This document shows positions 1 through 6,595 of a stretch of DNA of 25,702 nucleotides, piece by piece (position 1 is the stretch's first letter; every line of letters starts with the position of its first letter). The position numbers were made by a program, and so were the translations under genes. Under the pieces are notes generated by a model. The model was not told the origin of the DNA, did not search any database, and was given only the letters and a program-made list of their open reading frames with translations. Source of the DNA: DASSTY01 sp035760645 (GTDB lineage Bacteria; Gemmatimonadota; Gemmatimonadetes; Gemmatimonadales; GWC2-71-9); the NCBI GenBank assembly GCA_035760645.1, contig DASTSO010000013.1, forward strand, positions 1-25,702, in the 5' to 3' direction.

Positions 1-128
1 GCGACGCGGCGGTGATGCCGGACATCCTCGGCGAGCCAGACGGTGGCCATGCCGCCCCGTCCGAGCTCGCGCTCGAGGCGATAGCGGCCGGCCAGGGTCG
101 AGGCGAGACGTACGGCCAGCTCGGACAT
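1..128 (-). CDS. Serine/threonine protein kinase, N-terminal fragment (runs off window)
   Basis: Reading the minus strand from the ATG at 126-128 gives about 42 residues before the window edge, beginning MSELAVRLASTLAGRY. The stretch LERELGRGGMATVWLAED is the Gly-rich ATP-binding loop (GxGxxG type) of bacterial Hanks-type Ser/Thr kinases, and the lead-in LAGRYRLERELG is typical of Pkn kinases in Gemmatimonadota and Acidobacteria. The invariant lysine should follow within a few residues but lies outside the window. A plausible promoter precedes it. The catalytic loop, any membrane anchor and any sensor domain cannot be seen. The family call is secure from the glycine loop; the substrate is unknown. 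Confidence 0.85.
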   Translation of the reverse strand, partial: MSELAVRLASTLAGRYRLERELGRGGMATVWLAEDVRHHRRV

Positions 129-207
129 GCCGGGCCATCCCTTCCGCCCGCCGGCGCCGCATCCGCGCGGCGCCGGCCGGGCGACCGTCGGTCGTGGAGG
201 ACGGGCT

Positions 208-236
208 ACGATAGGGTGTCCGCCCCCCGAACGCAA
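208..236 (-). promoter_or_regulatory. Likely promoter of the Ser/Thr kinase
   Basis: On the minus strand a -35-like TTGCGT (231-236) and a -10-like TATCGT (208-213) are separated by exactly 17 bases. Transcription would start near 201 and leave a leader of about 73 bases before the kinase ATG at 128. The -35 abuts the hairpin at 238-273 that ends the upstream doxX message. This is consensus matching only. Confidence 0.5.
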
Positions 237-237
237 T

Positions 238-273
238 CACGGGCCGGGGCGCGAAGAGCCGCCCCGGCCCGTG
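238..273 (-). terminator. Perfect 13-bp hairpin after the DoxX gene
   Basis: Arms CACGGGCCGGGGC (238-250) and GCCCCGGCCCGTG (261-273) pair perfectly around a 10-base loop. It lies 27 bases past the DoxX stop codon, in the DoxX reading direction, and just before the kinase promoter. There is no uridine run beyond ATTGCGTT, so it is a strong stem but not a textbook intrinsic terminator. Confidence 0.55.
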
Positions 274-299
274 TCGGCCGCTCGCCTCGCCGCCGTGGC

Positions 300-776
300 T
301 CAGGCGGCGCGCCGCGCGGCCGGCCCCGTGACGATCTCCGGTCCCGCGCCGGCCACACCGCGCCGACGCGCCAGGAGCGCGTCGAGGGACCAGGCCCCCG
401 GCCCCGCGAGCGCGAGCGCCACCGCGGCGCCCAGGAGCGCGAACGCGAACTCGATCCCCGCCGGCAGGAAGAAGCCGTTCTTCAGGTGCACGGTAAAGAT
501 CGCGCCGAGCATGACGATGGCGAGGCCCACCGAGGCCAGCCGCGTCAGCAGCCCCGCGACGAGTGCGAGACCGCCGAAGAACTCCACCAGCGCGGTGAGC
601 GGGCCCAGCACGCCGGGGAGCGGAAGCCCCATCTGCCCGAACGCGCCGGCGACGCCGGCGAAGCCGAAGACGAAGAGCTTCTGCGCCCCGTGGGCGATGA
701 AGACGACGCCGACGACGGCGCGGAGCACGGCGAGCGCGGCATCGAGCCGGCGGGAGGCGAGGAGCGAGGAGGACAT
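300..776 (-). CDS. DoxX family integral membrane protein
   Basis: A 158-residue protein starting at the ATG at 774-776, with GGAG about nine bases upstream. It shows the DoxX pattern: a short N-terminus, a first helix with VVGVVFIAHGAQKLF (about residues 22-36), the loop FGQMGLPLPG, and helices around PLTALVEFFGGLALVAG and LASVGLAIVMLGAIF, then VHLKNGFF and a final hydrophobic segment. DoxX proteins are four-helix inner-membrane proteins linked in some bacteria to quinone, thiol or redox stress. It lies 59 bases downstream of a marR gene on the same strand, a frequent pairing, so the regulator probably controls it. A small inverted repeat (810-820) lies in the gap. The biochemical role is not determined by sequence. 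Confidence 0.9.
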   Translation of the reverse strand: MSSSLLASRRLDAALAVLRAVVGVVFIAHGAQKLFVFGFAGVAGAFGQMGLPLPGVLGPLTALVEFFGGLALVAGLLTRLASVGLAIVMLGAIFTVHLKNGFFLPAGIEFAFALLGAAVALALAGPGAWSLDALLARRRGVAGAGPEIVTGPAARRAA

Positions 777-809
777 GGGGACGACTCCGAGGTTGAAACG
801 GTGTGAGTG

Positions 810-820
810 ATAACAGTTAT
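810..820. promoter_or_regulatory. Short inverted repeat between marR and doxX
   Basis: ATAAC-A-GTTAT is a perfect 5-base inverted repeat around one base, in an AT-rich patch that stands out in this GC-rich sequence. It lies 34 bases upstream of the DoxX start and contains TATAAC on the minus strand, which could serve as a -10 for doxX alone. No convincing -35 is seen 16-18 bases upstream. It could be a regulator half-site pair or chance. Confidence 0.25.
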
Positions 821-835
821 ATGCGCACGAACGAA

Positions 836-1324
836 TCAGCCCGGGACCCCGGCGGCCGCCCCCGCGGCGCGCACGGCGGCGAGGCCGTCGATGAGGGCCG
901 TGAGCTCTGCATCGCTCAGCTCGCGCACCCGGGCGTGCTCCACTGCGGCGAGTTCCGGCGCGACCCGGGCGAGGAGCTCGAGTCCCTTCGGCGTGATGCG
1001 CGCGGTGACGTGCCGGCGGTCCGCGGCGTCGCGCTCGCGGCTGATGAGCCGCAGCGCCTCCATCCGCTCGAGCAGCCGGGGGACGTCGGGCACCGAGGCC
1101 ACCAGCCGCTCGCCGATCTCGCGCCCGCAGAGCCCGGCGCTCCCCGCCCCGCGCAGGATGCGCAGCACGTTGTGCTGGGTGGGCGTGAGGCCGAACGGCT
1201 TCAGCACCTCGCCCAGCTGATGCTCCAGCACCGCGGCGGTGCGCAGGATGCTCAGCAGCGCCTCGGTGCCGCGGCTCGGGAACGGCCGCGTCTGCTTCAG
1301 TTCGGCCTGCAGGCGACTCGACAT
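836..1324 (-). CDS. MarR family transcriptional regulator
   Basis: A 162-residue protein from the ATG at 1322-1324. The MarR winged-helix pattern is clear: an N-terminal dimerisation helix (ALLSILRTAAVLEHQLGEVLKPFGLTP as a run with the usual L-T-x-x-Q start), TQHNVLRILRGAG, the recognition segment REIGERLVASVPDVPRLLERMEALRLI (about residues 68-94), and the wing RERDAADRRHVTARITPKG with the conserved DRR. The C-terminal helices complete the dimer interface. MarR proteins usually repress their own operon and respond to phenolics, oxidants or thiols. The promoter just upstream has a perfect inverted repeat between -35 and -10, so autorepression is a reasonable inference. The ligand is unknown. 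Confidence 0.93.
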   Translation of the reverse strand: MSSRLQAELKQTRPFPSRGTEALLSILRTAAVLEHQLGEVLKPFGLTPTQHNVLRILRGAGSAGLCGREIGERLVASVPDVPRLLERMEALRLISRERDAADRRHVTARITPKGLELLARVAPELAAVEHARVRELSDAELTALIDGLAAVRAAGAAAGVPG

Positions 1325-1330
1325 GGCCCC

Positions 1331-1359
1331 AAATTAGGTGTTTTAACACCTATTGTCAA
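1331..1359 (-). promoter_or_regulatory. marR promoter with embedded operator; leaderless start
   Basis: On the minus strand TTGACA (1354-1359) is a perfect -35; 17 bases later TAATTT (1331-1336) is the -10. The spacer holds the inverted repeat TAGGTGTT-TT-AACACCTA (1335-1352), which overlaps the last bases of the -10. A repressor bound there would block polymerase. Seven bases past the -10 falls on the A of the marR ATG, so the message is probably leaderless, and there is no ribosome binding site to contradict this. The -35 overlaps the stop codon of the adjoining PAS gene. Confidence 0.8.
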
Positions 1360-2129
1360 GACCCGGCCGGGGCCCGGCGGCCCGCCCCAGGCGGCGCCGC
1401 GCTCATGCCGAGCCCGCAGGCTGGCCGTCCAGCCACGCGCGCGAGCGGCCAGTCCGCCGCGGCGCGCCGGGCCTCGCCGCCATCCTCGGCGAGCAGGTAG
1501 AGGAGCGCGAACGGCAGGTCGGCGCCCGCCTCGCGCAGCGTCGCGGTCGCGGCGTCGCAGACCTCCGCCATCGAGCGACCGCCGGCGGTCCGCTCCGCCA
1601 GGAGCCGCAGCACGCGCGTCCACCGTTCCCCGATCACGCGATAGGTCGTCTCGACCACCGCGTTGAAGACGCCGCCCACCCGCCCGCTCTCGTCGAGGAT
1701 CGGACTGAAGGTGAAGTTGAAGCAGCACTCCTCGGTGTAGCCGTGGCGCCGCATCGGCAGGAGCTCGTCCTCCTGCCAGACGCCTTCGCCGCCCCGGGTC
1801 ACCCGCTCGAAGAGCGGCGCGATGCGGTCCCAGATCTCCGGCCACACCTCGCGGCCCGGGCGGCCGAGCGCCCAGGGATGCTTTTCGCCCAGGATCGGGC
1901 TCCAGGCGTCGTCGTAGAGGAGCGCGAGGTCGGCCCCCCAGTAGATCGCGATCGGGAAGCGCGAGTGCAGGCAGATGCTGATCGCCGAACGGAGGCCCTG
2001 GGGCCGGTCGGCCGGGGCGCCGAGGGAGGGCCGCGACCAGTCGAGCGCGCGCATGCGCGTGCCCATCTCGCCGGCGCCGGCCCAGAGTCCGCGCAGGCGT
2101 TCGTCGTGGTCGGGGGCAGGATCACTCAT
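1356..2129 (-). CDS. PAS/GAF-type sensor protein, apparently truncated (no kinase domain)
   Basis: A 257-residue protein from the ATG at 2127-2129. After an N-terminal segment ending MRALDWSRPSLGAP, residues about 45-165 form a PAS domain of the type found at the start of large hybrid histidine kinases: SRFPIAIYWGADLALLYDDAW, ILGEKHPWALGRPGREVWPEIWD, then FTFSPILDESGRVGGVFNAVVETT. Residues about 170-225 look like the start of the GAF domain that normally follows (ERWTRVLRLLAERTAGG, ADLPFALLYLLAEDGGEARR). The frame ends in a Gly/Pro/Ala-rich tail at 1356, with no DHp or ATPase domain. The stop lies inside the marR promoter. It could be a remnant of a longer kinase cut by rearrangement, or a soluble PAS protein. 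Confidence 0.75.
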   Translation of the reverse strand: MSDPAPDHDERLRGLWAGAGEMGTRMRALDWSRPSLGAPADRPQGLRSAISICLHSRFPIAIYWGADLALLYDDAWSPILGEKHPWALGRPGREVWPEIWDRIAPLFERVTRGGEGVWQEDELLPMRRHGYTEECCFNFTFSPILDESGRVGGVFNAVVETTYRVIGERWTRVLRLLAERTAGGRSMAEVCDAATATLREAGADLPFALLYLLAEDGGEARRAAADWPLARVAGRPACGLGMSAAPPGAGRRAPAGS

Positions 2130-2208
2130 CGGTCGGGCAACGGGGCGCGGACCCGGGCGCGGAGACGCCGGACGTGCGATTGTCAGCGGAGCGGCGCGGT
2201 GCGCATCC

Positions 2209-2222
2209 AGGGTGTGCACCCT
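2209..2222. promoter_or_regulatory. Possible operator in the PAS/VTT divergent gap
   Basis: AGGGTG-TG-CACCCT is an inverted repeat with 6-base arms in the 222-base gap between two divergent genes; it runs into a second small palindrome, CCCTAGGG. Its position, 80 bases before the PAS start on one side and 130 before the VTT start on the other, suits a regulator site, but no protein can be named. Confidence 0.25.
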
Positions 2223-2291
2223 AGGGTACGAACGTCCGGGCCGCCCGGCGAGCGGGGGCGGCGTGCGCTGCCGCCGCCCCGGCCGCCCCGT

Positions 2292-2297
2292 TACTTT
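2292..2297 (+). promoter_or_regulatory. Possible -10 element of the VTT/phosphodiesterase pair
   Basis: TACTTT, the same hexamer seen just before the DEAD-box helicase gene (6584-6589), lies 55 bases upstream of the proposed GTG start. No recognisable -35 is found 16-18 bases upstream, so this is weak. Confidence 0.25.
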
Positions 2298-2351
2298 CCC
2301 GTTGTCGCTCCCCGTTTCGCCGGGCCTCCCACGACCATCGCCGACACTCAG

Positions 2352-3095
2352 GTGACGAAGCCGACGCAGCCGACGCCGTTCCCGACGAAGCTCGCCGAGC
2401 CGCTCCTGCCCCGCCATCCGGCGTGGCTGCTGCCGGCCGTCATGGTCGTGCTGGGGCTCGCCGGGCTCGCGGGGATGTTCCTCGACCCCGCGCACAAGTG
2501 GATGTGGGGCTTCGTCCCCTACACCTTCCTCGGCAACTCGCTCGCACCGCTGCCGTACGACGGCTACGTCATCGCGCTGGGGAAGAACGACCCCATCTGG
2601 CTCATCGTCGTTGTCGGCACGCTCGGCACGATGCTCATCGAGCAGTGGAACATGGAGCTCCTGGCGCGCATCCTCGCGCGCGAGGGGACGCGCGGCTTCC
2701 GGGCCCACCCGCTCACCCGCTGGGCGGTGCGCATGTACGAGCGCGCCCCGTTCGTCACGCTCGTGGCGACATGCATTCTGCCGATCGTCCCGCACTACCC
2801 GATGCGGATCCTCGCCACGCTGGCGCGGTATCCGATGTGGAAATACCAGCTCACGGTCCTGATCGGGCGCGGGGGGCGCTACGCCTGGCTCGCGGCGCTG
2901 GGCTGGGCGCTTCACATCCCGGAGAAGTGGATCGTCATCGCCAGCGTCATCCTGCTCGTCTTCGCCTACCGCGGCGCGCGCAAGATGAATCGCTACGAGG
3001 AGCCCGCGGAGGCGATGAGCGCCGTGCTGGGCGACGCGGTGACCGAGACGGTCGCCCCGCCCCCCCGGTCGGCCGACGCCGAGGGGGTCGCGTGA
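2352..3095 (+). CDS. VTT/DedA-like integral membrane protein
   Basis: A 247-residue frame using the GTG at 2352 as the best available start; no ATG is in frame before the first membrane helix and no good ribosome binding site is seen, so the N-terminus is uncertain. Hydrophobic segments lie around residues 25-43, 82-95, 133-147 and 191-207. The loop FLGNSLAPLPYDGYVIALG (about 60-77) matches the re-entrant 'N-x-x-x-P-x-P' loop of VTT (SNARE-associated/DedA) proteins, and VPHYPMRILATLARYPMWKYQLTVLIGRGGRY resembles their second half. These proteins are linked to lipid scrambling or lipid-carrier recycling. Its stop overlaps the GTG start of the next gene, so the two are probably co-translated. 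Confidence 0.75.
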   Translation: MTKPTQPTPFPTKLAEPLLPRHPAWLLPAVMVVLGLAGLAGMFLDPAHKWMWGFVPYTFLGNSLAPLPYDGYVIALGKNDPIWLIVVVGTLGTMLIEQWNMELLARILAREGTRGFRAHPLTRWAVRMYERAPFVTLVATCILPIVPHYPMRILATLARYPMWKYQLTVLIGRGGRYAWLAALGWALHIPEKWIVIASVILLVFAYRGARKMNRYEEPAEAMSAVLGDAVTETVAPPPRSADAEGVA

Positions 3096-4615
3096 GCGGC
3101 GCGGGCGCGCACCCGACGCGGGCGCACCGCCGCTGCGTCCTGCTGCTCGTGGACGGGCTGCGGCCCGACGTCGCCGAGCGCGAGCTCGCGGCCGGCACGC
3201 TGCCGCACCTCGCCGCGATGGTGCGGGCGGGCGGCACGACGCGGGCGATCACCGTCTTCCCCTCGACGACGAGCGTCGCCTACCTCCCGTTCCTCACCGG
3301 CTGCACGCCGGGCACCTGCGACGTCCCCTCGATCCGCTGGCTCGACCGCCGCGCCTACGGCGGCCGCTGGTGGCGCGACCGCGAGGCGGTGCGAAGCTAC
3401 TGCGGCTACCAGGCCGGCCGGCTGGACGGCGACATCCGGCCCGAGGTGCGCACGATCTTCGAGCTGGTGCCCGAGAGTCTCGCGCTCTTCACCATGATCA
3501 GCCGCGGCCTCACCCCCGAGCGCGATCCCGCGCAGGGGGCGCGGAAGTTCTGGGGCGCGGTGGCGCACTACGCCGAGTGGCACCAGCCCTCGGACGACAC
3601 CGTGGCGAAGCACCTCCTGCGCGAGATCGAGCGCCCCTGGCGCTTCCTCTTCGCGCAGTTCCCGGCGGTGGACGGCTACACCCACCAGAGCACGCCCGAG
3701 GGCCCGAAGGTGCTGCGCGCGCTCCGGGGCGTGGATGCCACCGTGGGCCGGCTGCGCGACGCGCTCCGCCGCCGCGGCGAGCTCGACGACACGCTCATCG
3801 TGCTGGTGAGCGACCACGGCGCGGCGGTGGTGCGCGAGCACCTCGACCTCGCCGACTGGTTCCGGGCGCAGGGTGTGGCGACGCTCTCGCACCCCGTCGT
3901 CTGGACCCGCCGGCCGAAGGCGGCGGTGATGGTGGCCGGCAACGGCTCGGCGATGGTCTACGCGACCCCGGGCCAGCCGCGCCCCGAGCGCTGGCCGCTG
4001 GCGCGGCTGCGGCAGCCCGACGCCTTCGGCGCCGGGCGCGACCTCGTCGCGGCGCTCGTGGCGGAGCCGGCGGTGGCGTTCGTCGCGGCGGAGAACGGGG
4101 CGGGTGGGATCCGGCTCCTGGGCCGGGAGGACGGCCGGGAGATCGAGGCCGACGTCGTGCGCGAGGGCGAAGTGATCCACTACCGGCCCCGCACCGGCGA
4201 CCCGCTGGGCCTGGGCGGCCCCCGCTCCGCCGACGAGCGCGCGTGGCTCGAGGCGAGCTGGGACGCGCCCTTCCCGGACGCGCCGTATCACCTGCTCGAC
4301 CAGTTCCGCGCCAGCCGCGCGGGGGACCTCGTCGTCATCGCGCGCGAGGGCTACGACTTCCGGAAGCGCTTCGAGGTGCCGGAGCACAAGGCGGGACACG
4401 GCAGCCTGGTGCGGAGCCACATGCAGACCCCGCTCTGGGCGAGCGCGCCGGTCCCGGCCGGCCCGGTCCGGACGGCCGACGTCTTCCCGGCGATGCTCCA
4501 CTGGCTCGGCGAGCCGATCCCGGCGGGGATCGACGGCCGGCCGGTCTGGCTTCCCCAACCGGCCGGCCGGCCCGCGGAGGCACGCGCGTCGGCCCCGGCG
4601 GCGAGCCCCGCCTAG
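3092..4615 (+). CDS. Alkaline-phosphatase-superfamily phosphodiesterase (NPP-like)
   Basis: A 507-residue enzyme starting at a GTG whose last bases overlap the upstream stop (GTGA). Metal-site motifs of type-I phosphodiesterases/nucleotide pyrophosphatases are present in order: LLLVDGLRPD (Asp21), FPSTTS with the likely Thr nucleophile at residue 60, VDGYTH (Asp194, His198), VSDHG (Asp241, His242) and KAGHGS (His436). No clear signal peptide is seen, which is unusual because many relatives are exported. It would hydrolyse a phosphodiester or pyrophosphate bond using two zinc ions; the substrate cannot be read from the sequence. Co-translation with a VTT protein suggests a lipid-linked phosphate compound, as an inference. 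Confidence 0.85.
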   Translation: MSGAGAHPTRAHRRCVLLLVDGLRPDVAERELAAGTLPHLAAMVRAGGTTRAITVFPSTTSVAYLPFLTGCTPGTCDVPSIRWLDRRAYGGRWWRDREAVRSYCGYQAGRLDGDIRPEVRTIFELVPESLALFTMISRGLTPERDPAQGARKFWGAVAHYAEWHQPSDDTVAKHLLREIERPWRFLFAQFPAVDGYTHQSTPEGPKVLRALRGVDATVGRLRDALRRRGELDDTLIVLVSDHGAAVVREHLDLADWFRAQGVATLSHPVVWTRRPKAAVMVAGNGSAMVYATPGQPRPERWPLARLRQPDAFGAGRDLVAALVAEPAVAFVAAENGAGGIRLLGREDGREIEADVVREGEVIHYRPRTGDPLGLGGPRSADERAWLEASWDAPFPDAPYHLLDQFRASRAGDLVVIAREGYDFRKRFEVPEHKAGHGSLVRSHMQTPLWASAPVPAGPVRTADVFPAMLHWLGEPIPAGIDGRPVWLPQPAGRPAEARASAPAASPA

Positions 4616-4650
4616 GCGACGCGGAGGCCGCGCCACAGCACCCCGACCGG

Positions 4651-4679
4651 TTGCGAAAACCGGCCGATCAGGCGATGTT
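4651..4679 (+). promoter_or_regulatory. Possible tRNA-Arg promoter
   Basis: TTGCGA (4651-4656), a 17-base spacer and GATGTT (4674-4679) would start transcription near 4686, about 24 bases before the tRNA. The -35 lies inside a small hairpin, CCGGTT-GCGAA-AACCGG (4647-4663), which could alternatively end the upstream phosphodiesterase message. Both readings rest on pattern only. Confidence 0.4.
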
Positions 4680-4709
4680 TCCGCCCCTGATCGCCAATGC
4701 AGCACCCCC

Positions 4710-4783
4710 GGGTCCGTAGCTCAGCTGGATAGAGCGCTTGCCTCCGGAGCAAGAGGTCGCGCGTTCGAATCGCGCCGGGCCCA
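4710..4783 (+). tRNA. tRNA-Arg (anticodon CCG)
   Basis: The full cloverleaf can be drawn. The acceptor stem GGGTCCG (4710-4716) pairs with CGGGCCC (4776-4782), with one G-U pair. The D arm is GCTC...GAGC. The anticodon stem CTTGC/GCAAG encloses the loop CTCCGGA, giving anticodon CCG at 4744-4746, which reads the arginine codon CGG. The T arm is GCGCG-TTCGAAT-CGCGC. The discriminator is A4783; CCA is not encoded and must be added. An intrinsic terminator follows 15 bases later. Confidence 0.97.
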
Positions 4784-4798
4784 TGTGTCACCGGATCG

Positions 4799-4831
4799 CC
4801 CCGTCTCCACTTCGCGTGGGGGCGGGGTTTT
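4799..4831 (+). terminator. Intrinsic terminator of tRNA-Arg
   Basis: CCCCGTCTCCAC (4799-4810) pairs with GTGGGGGCGGGG (4816-4827), with two G-U pairs, around the loop TTCGC, and is followed directly by TTTT. This is the only hairpin in the window with a proper T tract at its foot. Confidence 0.85.
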
Positions 4832-4897
4832 CGCCTGCCCCACGGACGGGCTCGGGGGCGGCGCGGCGCCGGCCCCCTGGCGGCCGGCGACCGTCCC

Positions 4898-5980
4898 TCA
4901 GGCTTCGACCGTCGCCCCGGCCGCCCCGTCGCCCCGGAGCGAGCGCATGTCGATGACGAACCGGTAGCGCACGTCGCTCTTCAGCATCCGCTCGTAGGCC
5001 TCGTTGATCCGCTGGATGGGGATCACCTCGATGTCCGAGACGATGCCGTGCTCGCCGCAGAAGTCGAGCATCTCCTGCGTCTCGGCGATGCCGCCGATGA
5101 GCGAACCGGCGAGCGTGCGGCGCCCCTCGATGAGGTTGAAGACCGCGGGCGAGGGGTGCGGCGAGGGCGGCGCGCCCACCAGCACCATCGCGCCGTCGCG
5201 CCGCAGGAGCTTGAGGTACGGGTCGAGGTCGTGCGGCGCCGAGACGGTGTCGATGATGAAATGGATGGTGCCGCGCTGACGCGCCATCTGCTCCTTGTCG
5301 GTCGAGACGACCACCGTGTGGGCGCCGAGCCGCAGGGCGTCCTCCGTCTTCCCGGGCGAGGTGGTGAAGAGCACGACCTCCGCCCCCATGGCGCGGGCGA
5401 GCTTGAGCGCCATGTGGCCCAGGCCGCCCAGCCCGACGACGCCCACCTTCTGGCCCGGGCTCACCTTCCAGCGGCGCATCGGCGAGTACGTCGTGATCCC
5501 GGCACAGAGGAGCGGCGCTGCGGCCGCCGGATCGAGCCCGTCGGGCATCCGCAGCACGAAGTCCTCGGTCACCACGATCACGTTGGAGTAGCCGCCGTAG
5601 GTCTGGCCGCCGGTGTGCATCTCCTCGCCGTTGTAGGTGCCGACGAAGCCGTTCTCGCAGTACTGCTCGAGCCCCTCGCGGCAGGCGTCGCAGTGGCGGC
5701 ACGAGTCGACCATGCAGCCGACTCCGACGAGGTCGCCCGGCCCGAAGCGCGTCACCTCGTCGCCCGTTCGCACCACCCGGCCGACCACCTCGTGGCCCGG
5801 GACGACGGGATAGATCGTCCCGCCCCACTCGTTGCGCGCGGTGTGGAGGTCGGAGTGGCAGACGCCGCAGTAGAGGATCTCGATCTGCACGTCGCGCGGC
5901 CCCGGCTCGCGCCGCTCGAAATCGAGCGGACCGAGTGGCGCGTCGGCGGCGGTGGCACCGTAGCCGTGACTCTGAATCAT
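4898..5980 (-). CDS. Zinc-dependent NAD(P) alcohol dehydrogenase (YahK/cinnamyl-alcohol type)
   Basis: A 360-residue medium-chain dehydrogenase. Catalytic zinc residues are in YCGVCHSDLH (Cys41) and PGHEVVG (His63, Glu64) with Cys160 in LLCAGITTYSP; the structural zinc site is SCRHCDACREGLEQYC (Cys94, Cys97, Cys100, Cys108). The Rossmann nucleotide loop is GLGGLGHMALK (184-189). GGTIYPVVPGHE and TYGGYSNVIVV are characteristic of the CAD/YahK group, which reduces aldehydes, usually with NADPH, in the cytoplasm. The length is normal for the family and the N-terminus MIQSHGYGATAADAPL fits. It faces a response regulator gene across a 168-base gap and appears to be a single-gene unit. Confidence 0.95.
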   Translation of the reverse strand: MIQSHGYGATAADAPLGPLDFERREPGPRDVQIEILYCGVCHSDLHTARNEWGGTIYPVVPGHEVVGRVVRTGDEVTRFGPGDLVGVGCMVDSCRHCDACREGLEQYCENGFVGTYNGEEMHTGGQTYGGYSNVIVVTEDFVLRMPDGLDPAAAAPLLCAGITTYSPMRRWKVSPGQKVGVVGLGGLGHMALKLARAMGAEVVLFTTSPGKTEDALRLGAHTVVVSTDKEQMARQRGTIHFIIDTVSAPHDLDPYLKLLRRDGAMVLVGAPPSPHPSPAVFNLIEGRRTLAGSLIGGIAETQEMLDFCGEHGIVSDIEVIPIQRINEAYERMLKSDVRYRFVIDMRSLRGDGAAGATVEA

Positions 5981-6091
5981 CCGGAACTCCTGTCGGGGAC
6001 CTCGGGGGCGAGCCCGGAGCGACGCCGGGGCTCGCCGCGGGCGAACCCGCGCAATCTAGCATCCCCCGCTGGCACGAACGGCGCGGAGTGG

Positions 6092-6120
6092 GTAATCATC
6101 CGGCAGCCGATCGCGCGCAA
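6092..6120 (-). promoter_or_regulatory. Weak promoter candidate for the alcohol dehydrogenase
   Basis: On the minus strand TTGCGC (6115-6120) and GATTAC (6092-6097) are 17 bases apart in the gap between the dehydrogenase and the response regulator. The -10 is poor. A TAGATT closer to the gene (6054-6059) is an alternative without a -35. Confidence 0.25.
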
Positions 6121-6148
6121 CTCCACTTTCGACCCGGGACAAGAGCCG

Positions 6149-6514
6149 ATGCGCCCCAAAGCGGTGCTCGTGGTGGACGACGAGGACTCCGTCCGGCTGG
6201 TCGTGGCGCGCACGCTCGAGAGCGCCGGCCATCGCGTGGTCCAGGCGGAGGACGGGCTCCAGGCGCTCGCGCTGCTCGCGACCACGCCGGTGGACCTCCT
6301 GCTCACCGACGTGCGCATGCCGATCCTGGGCGGCGCCGACCTGGTGCGCCAGGCGCACGAGCGCTGGCCCGCGCTCCCGGTGGTGTGGATGAGCGGCTTC
6401 ATCGCCCACCTGAGCGACGTCGAGGTCCGGGTGCTGCAGCCCCTCCCTTCGCTGCCGAAGCCGTTCGCGCCCGAGCGGCTGCTCGAGGCCGTGGCCGCGG
6501 CGCTCGAGCCCTGA
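6149..6514 (+). CDS. Single-domain response regulator (receiver only)
   Basis: A 121-residue CheY-like receiver. The acidic pair is in VLVVDDED (Asp10, Asp11), the phospho-acceptor is Asp54 in LLTDVRMP, the switch Ser is in WMSG (Ser82) and the conserved Lys is in LPKPF (Lys104). There is no output domain, so it must act through protein contact, as in a chemotaxis-type or phosphorelay shuttle role. The receiver sequence, with MPILGGADLVRQA and FIAHLSD, resembles receivers attached to the C-termini of hybrid kinases. No kinase gene is adjacent; the nearest sensor-like gene is the truncated PAS protein at 1356-2129. The start is the ATG at 6149; GGGACAAGAG upstream can serve as ribosome binding site. 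Confidence 0.92.
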   Translation: MRPKAVLVVDDEDSVRLVVARTLESAGHRVVQAEDGLQALALLATTPVDLLLTDVRMPILGGADLVRQAHERWPALPVVWMSGFIAHLSDVEVRVLQPLPSLPKPFAPERLLEAVAAALEP

Positions 6515-6583
6515 CGCGGCGCGCCACGCCCCCGTCCACCCGGGCCTGGTGATCCCGACCACGCCTGCGCGAGCCGGTCCCGC

Positions 6584-6589
6584 TACTTT
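6584..6589 (+). promoter_or_regulatory. -10 element giving a leaderless helicase message
   Basis: TACTTT is followed by GGGACC and then the ATG at 6596, so initiation seven bases past the -10 would fall on the A of the start codon. The same spacing and nearly the same bases occur before marR (TAATTT-GGGGCC-ATG). There is no ribosome binding site. No good -35 is visible, which lowers confidence. Confidence 0.45.
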
Positions 6590-6595
6590 GGGACC

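Noticed and set aside
4666..4692. GATCAGG...CCTGATC inverted repeat before the tRNA
   Set aside because: Short arms with a 13-base loop and no T tract; not convincing as a terminator or operator.
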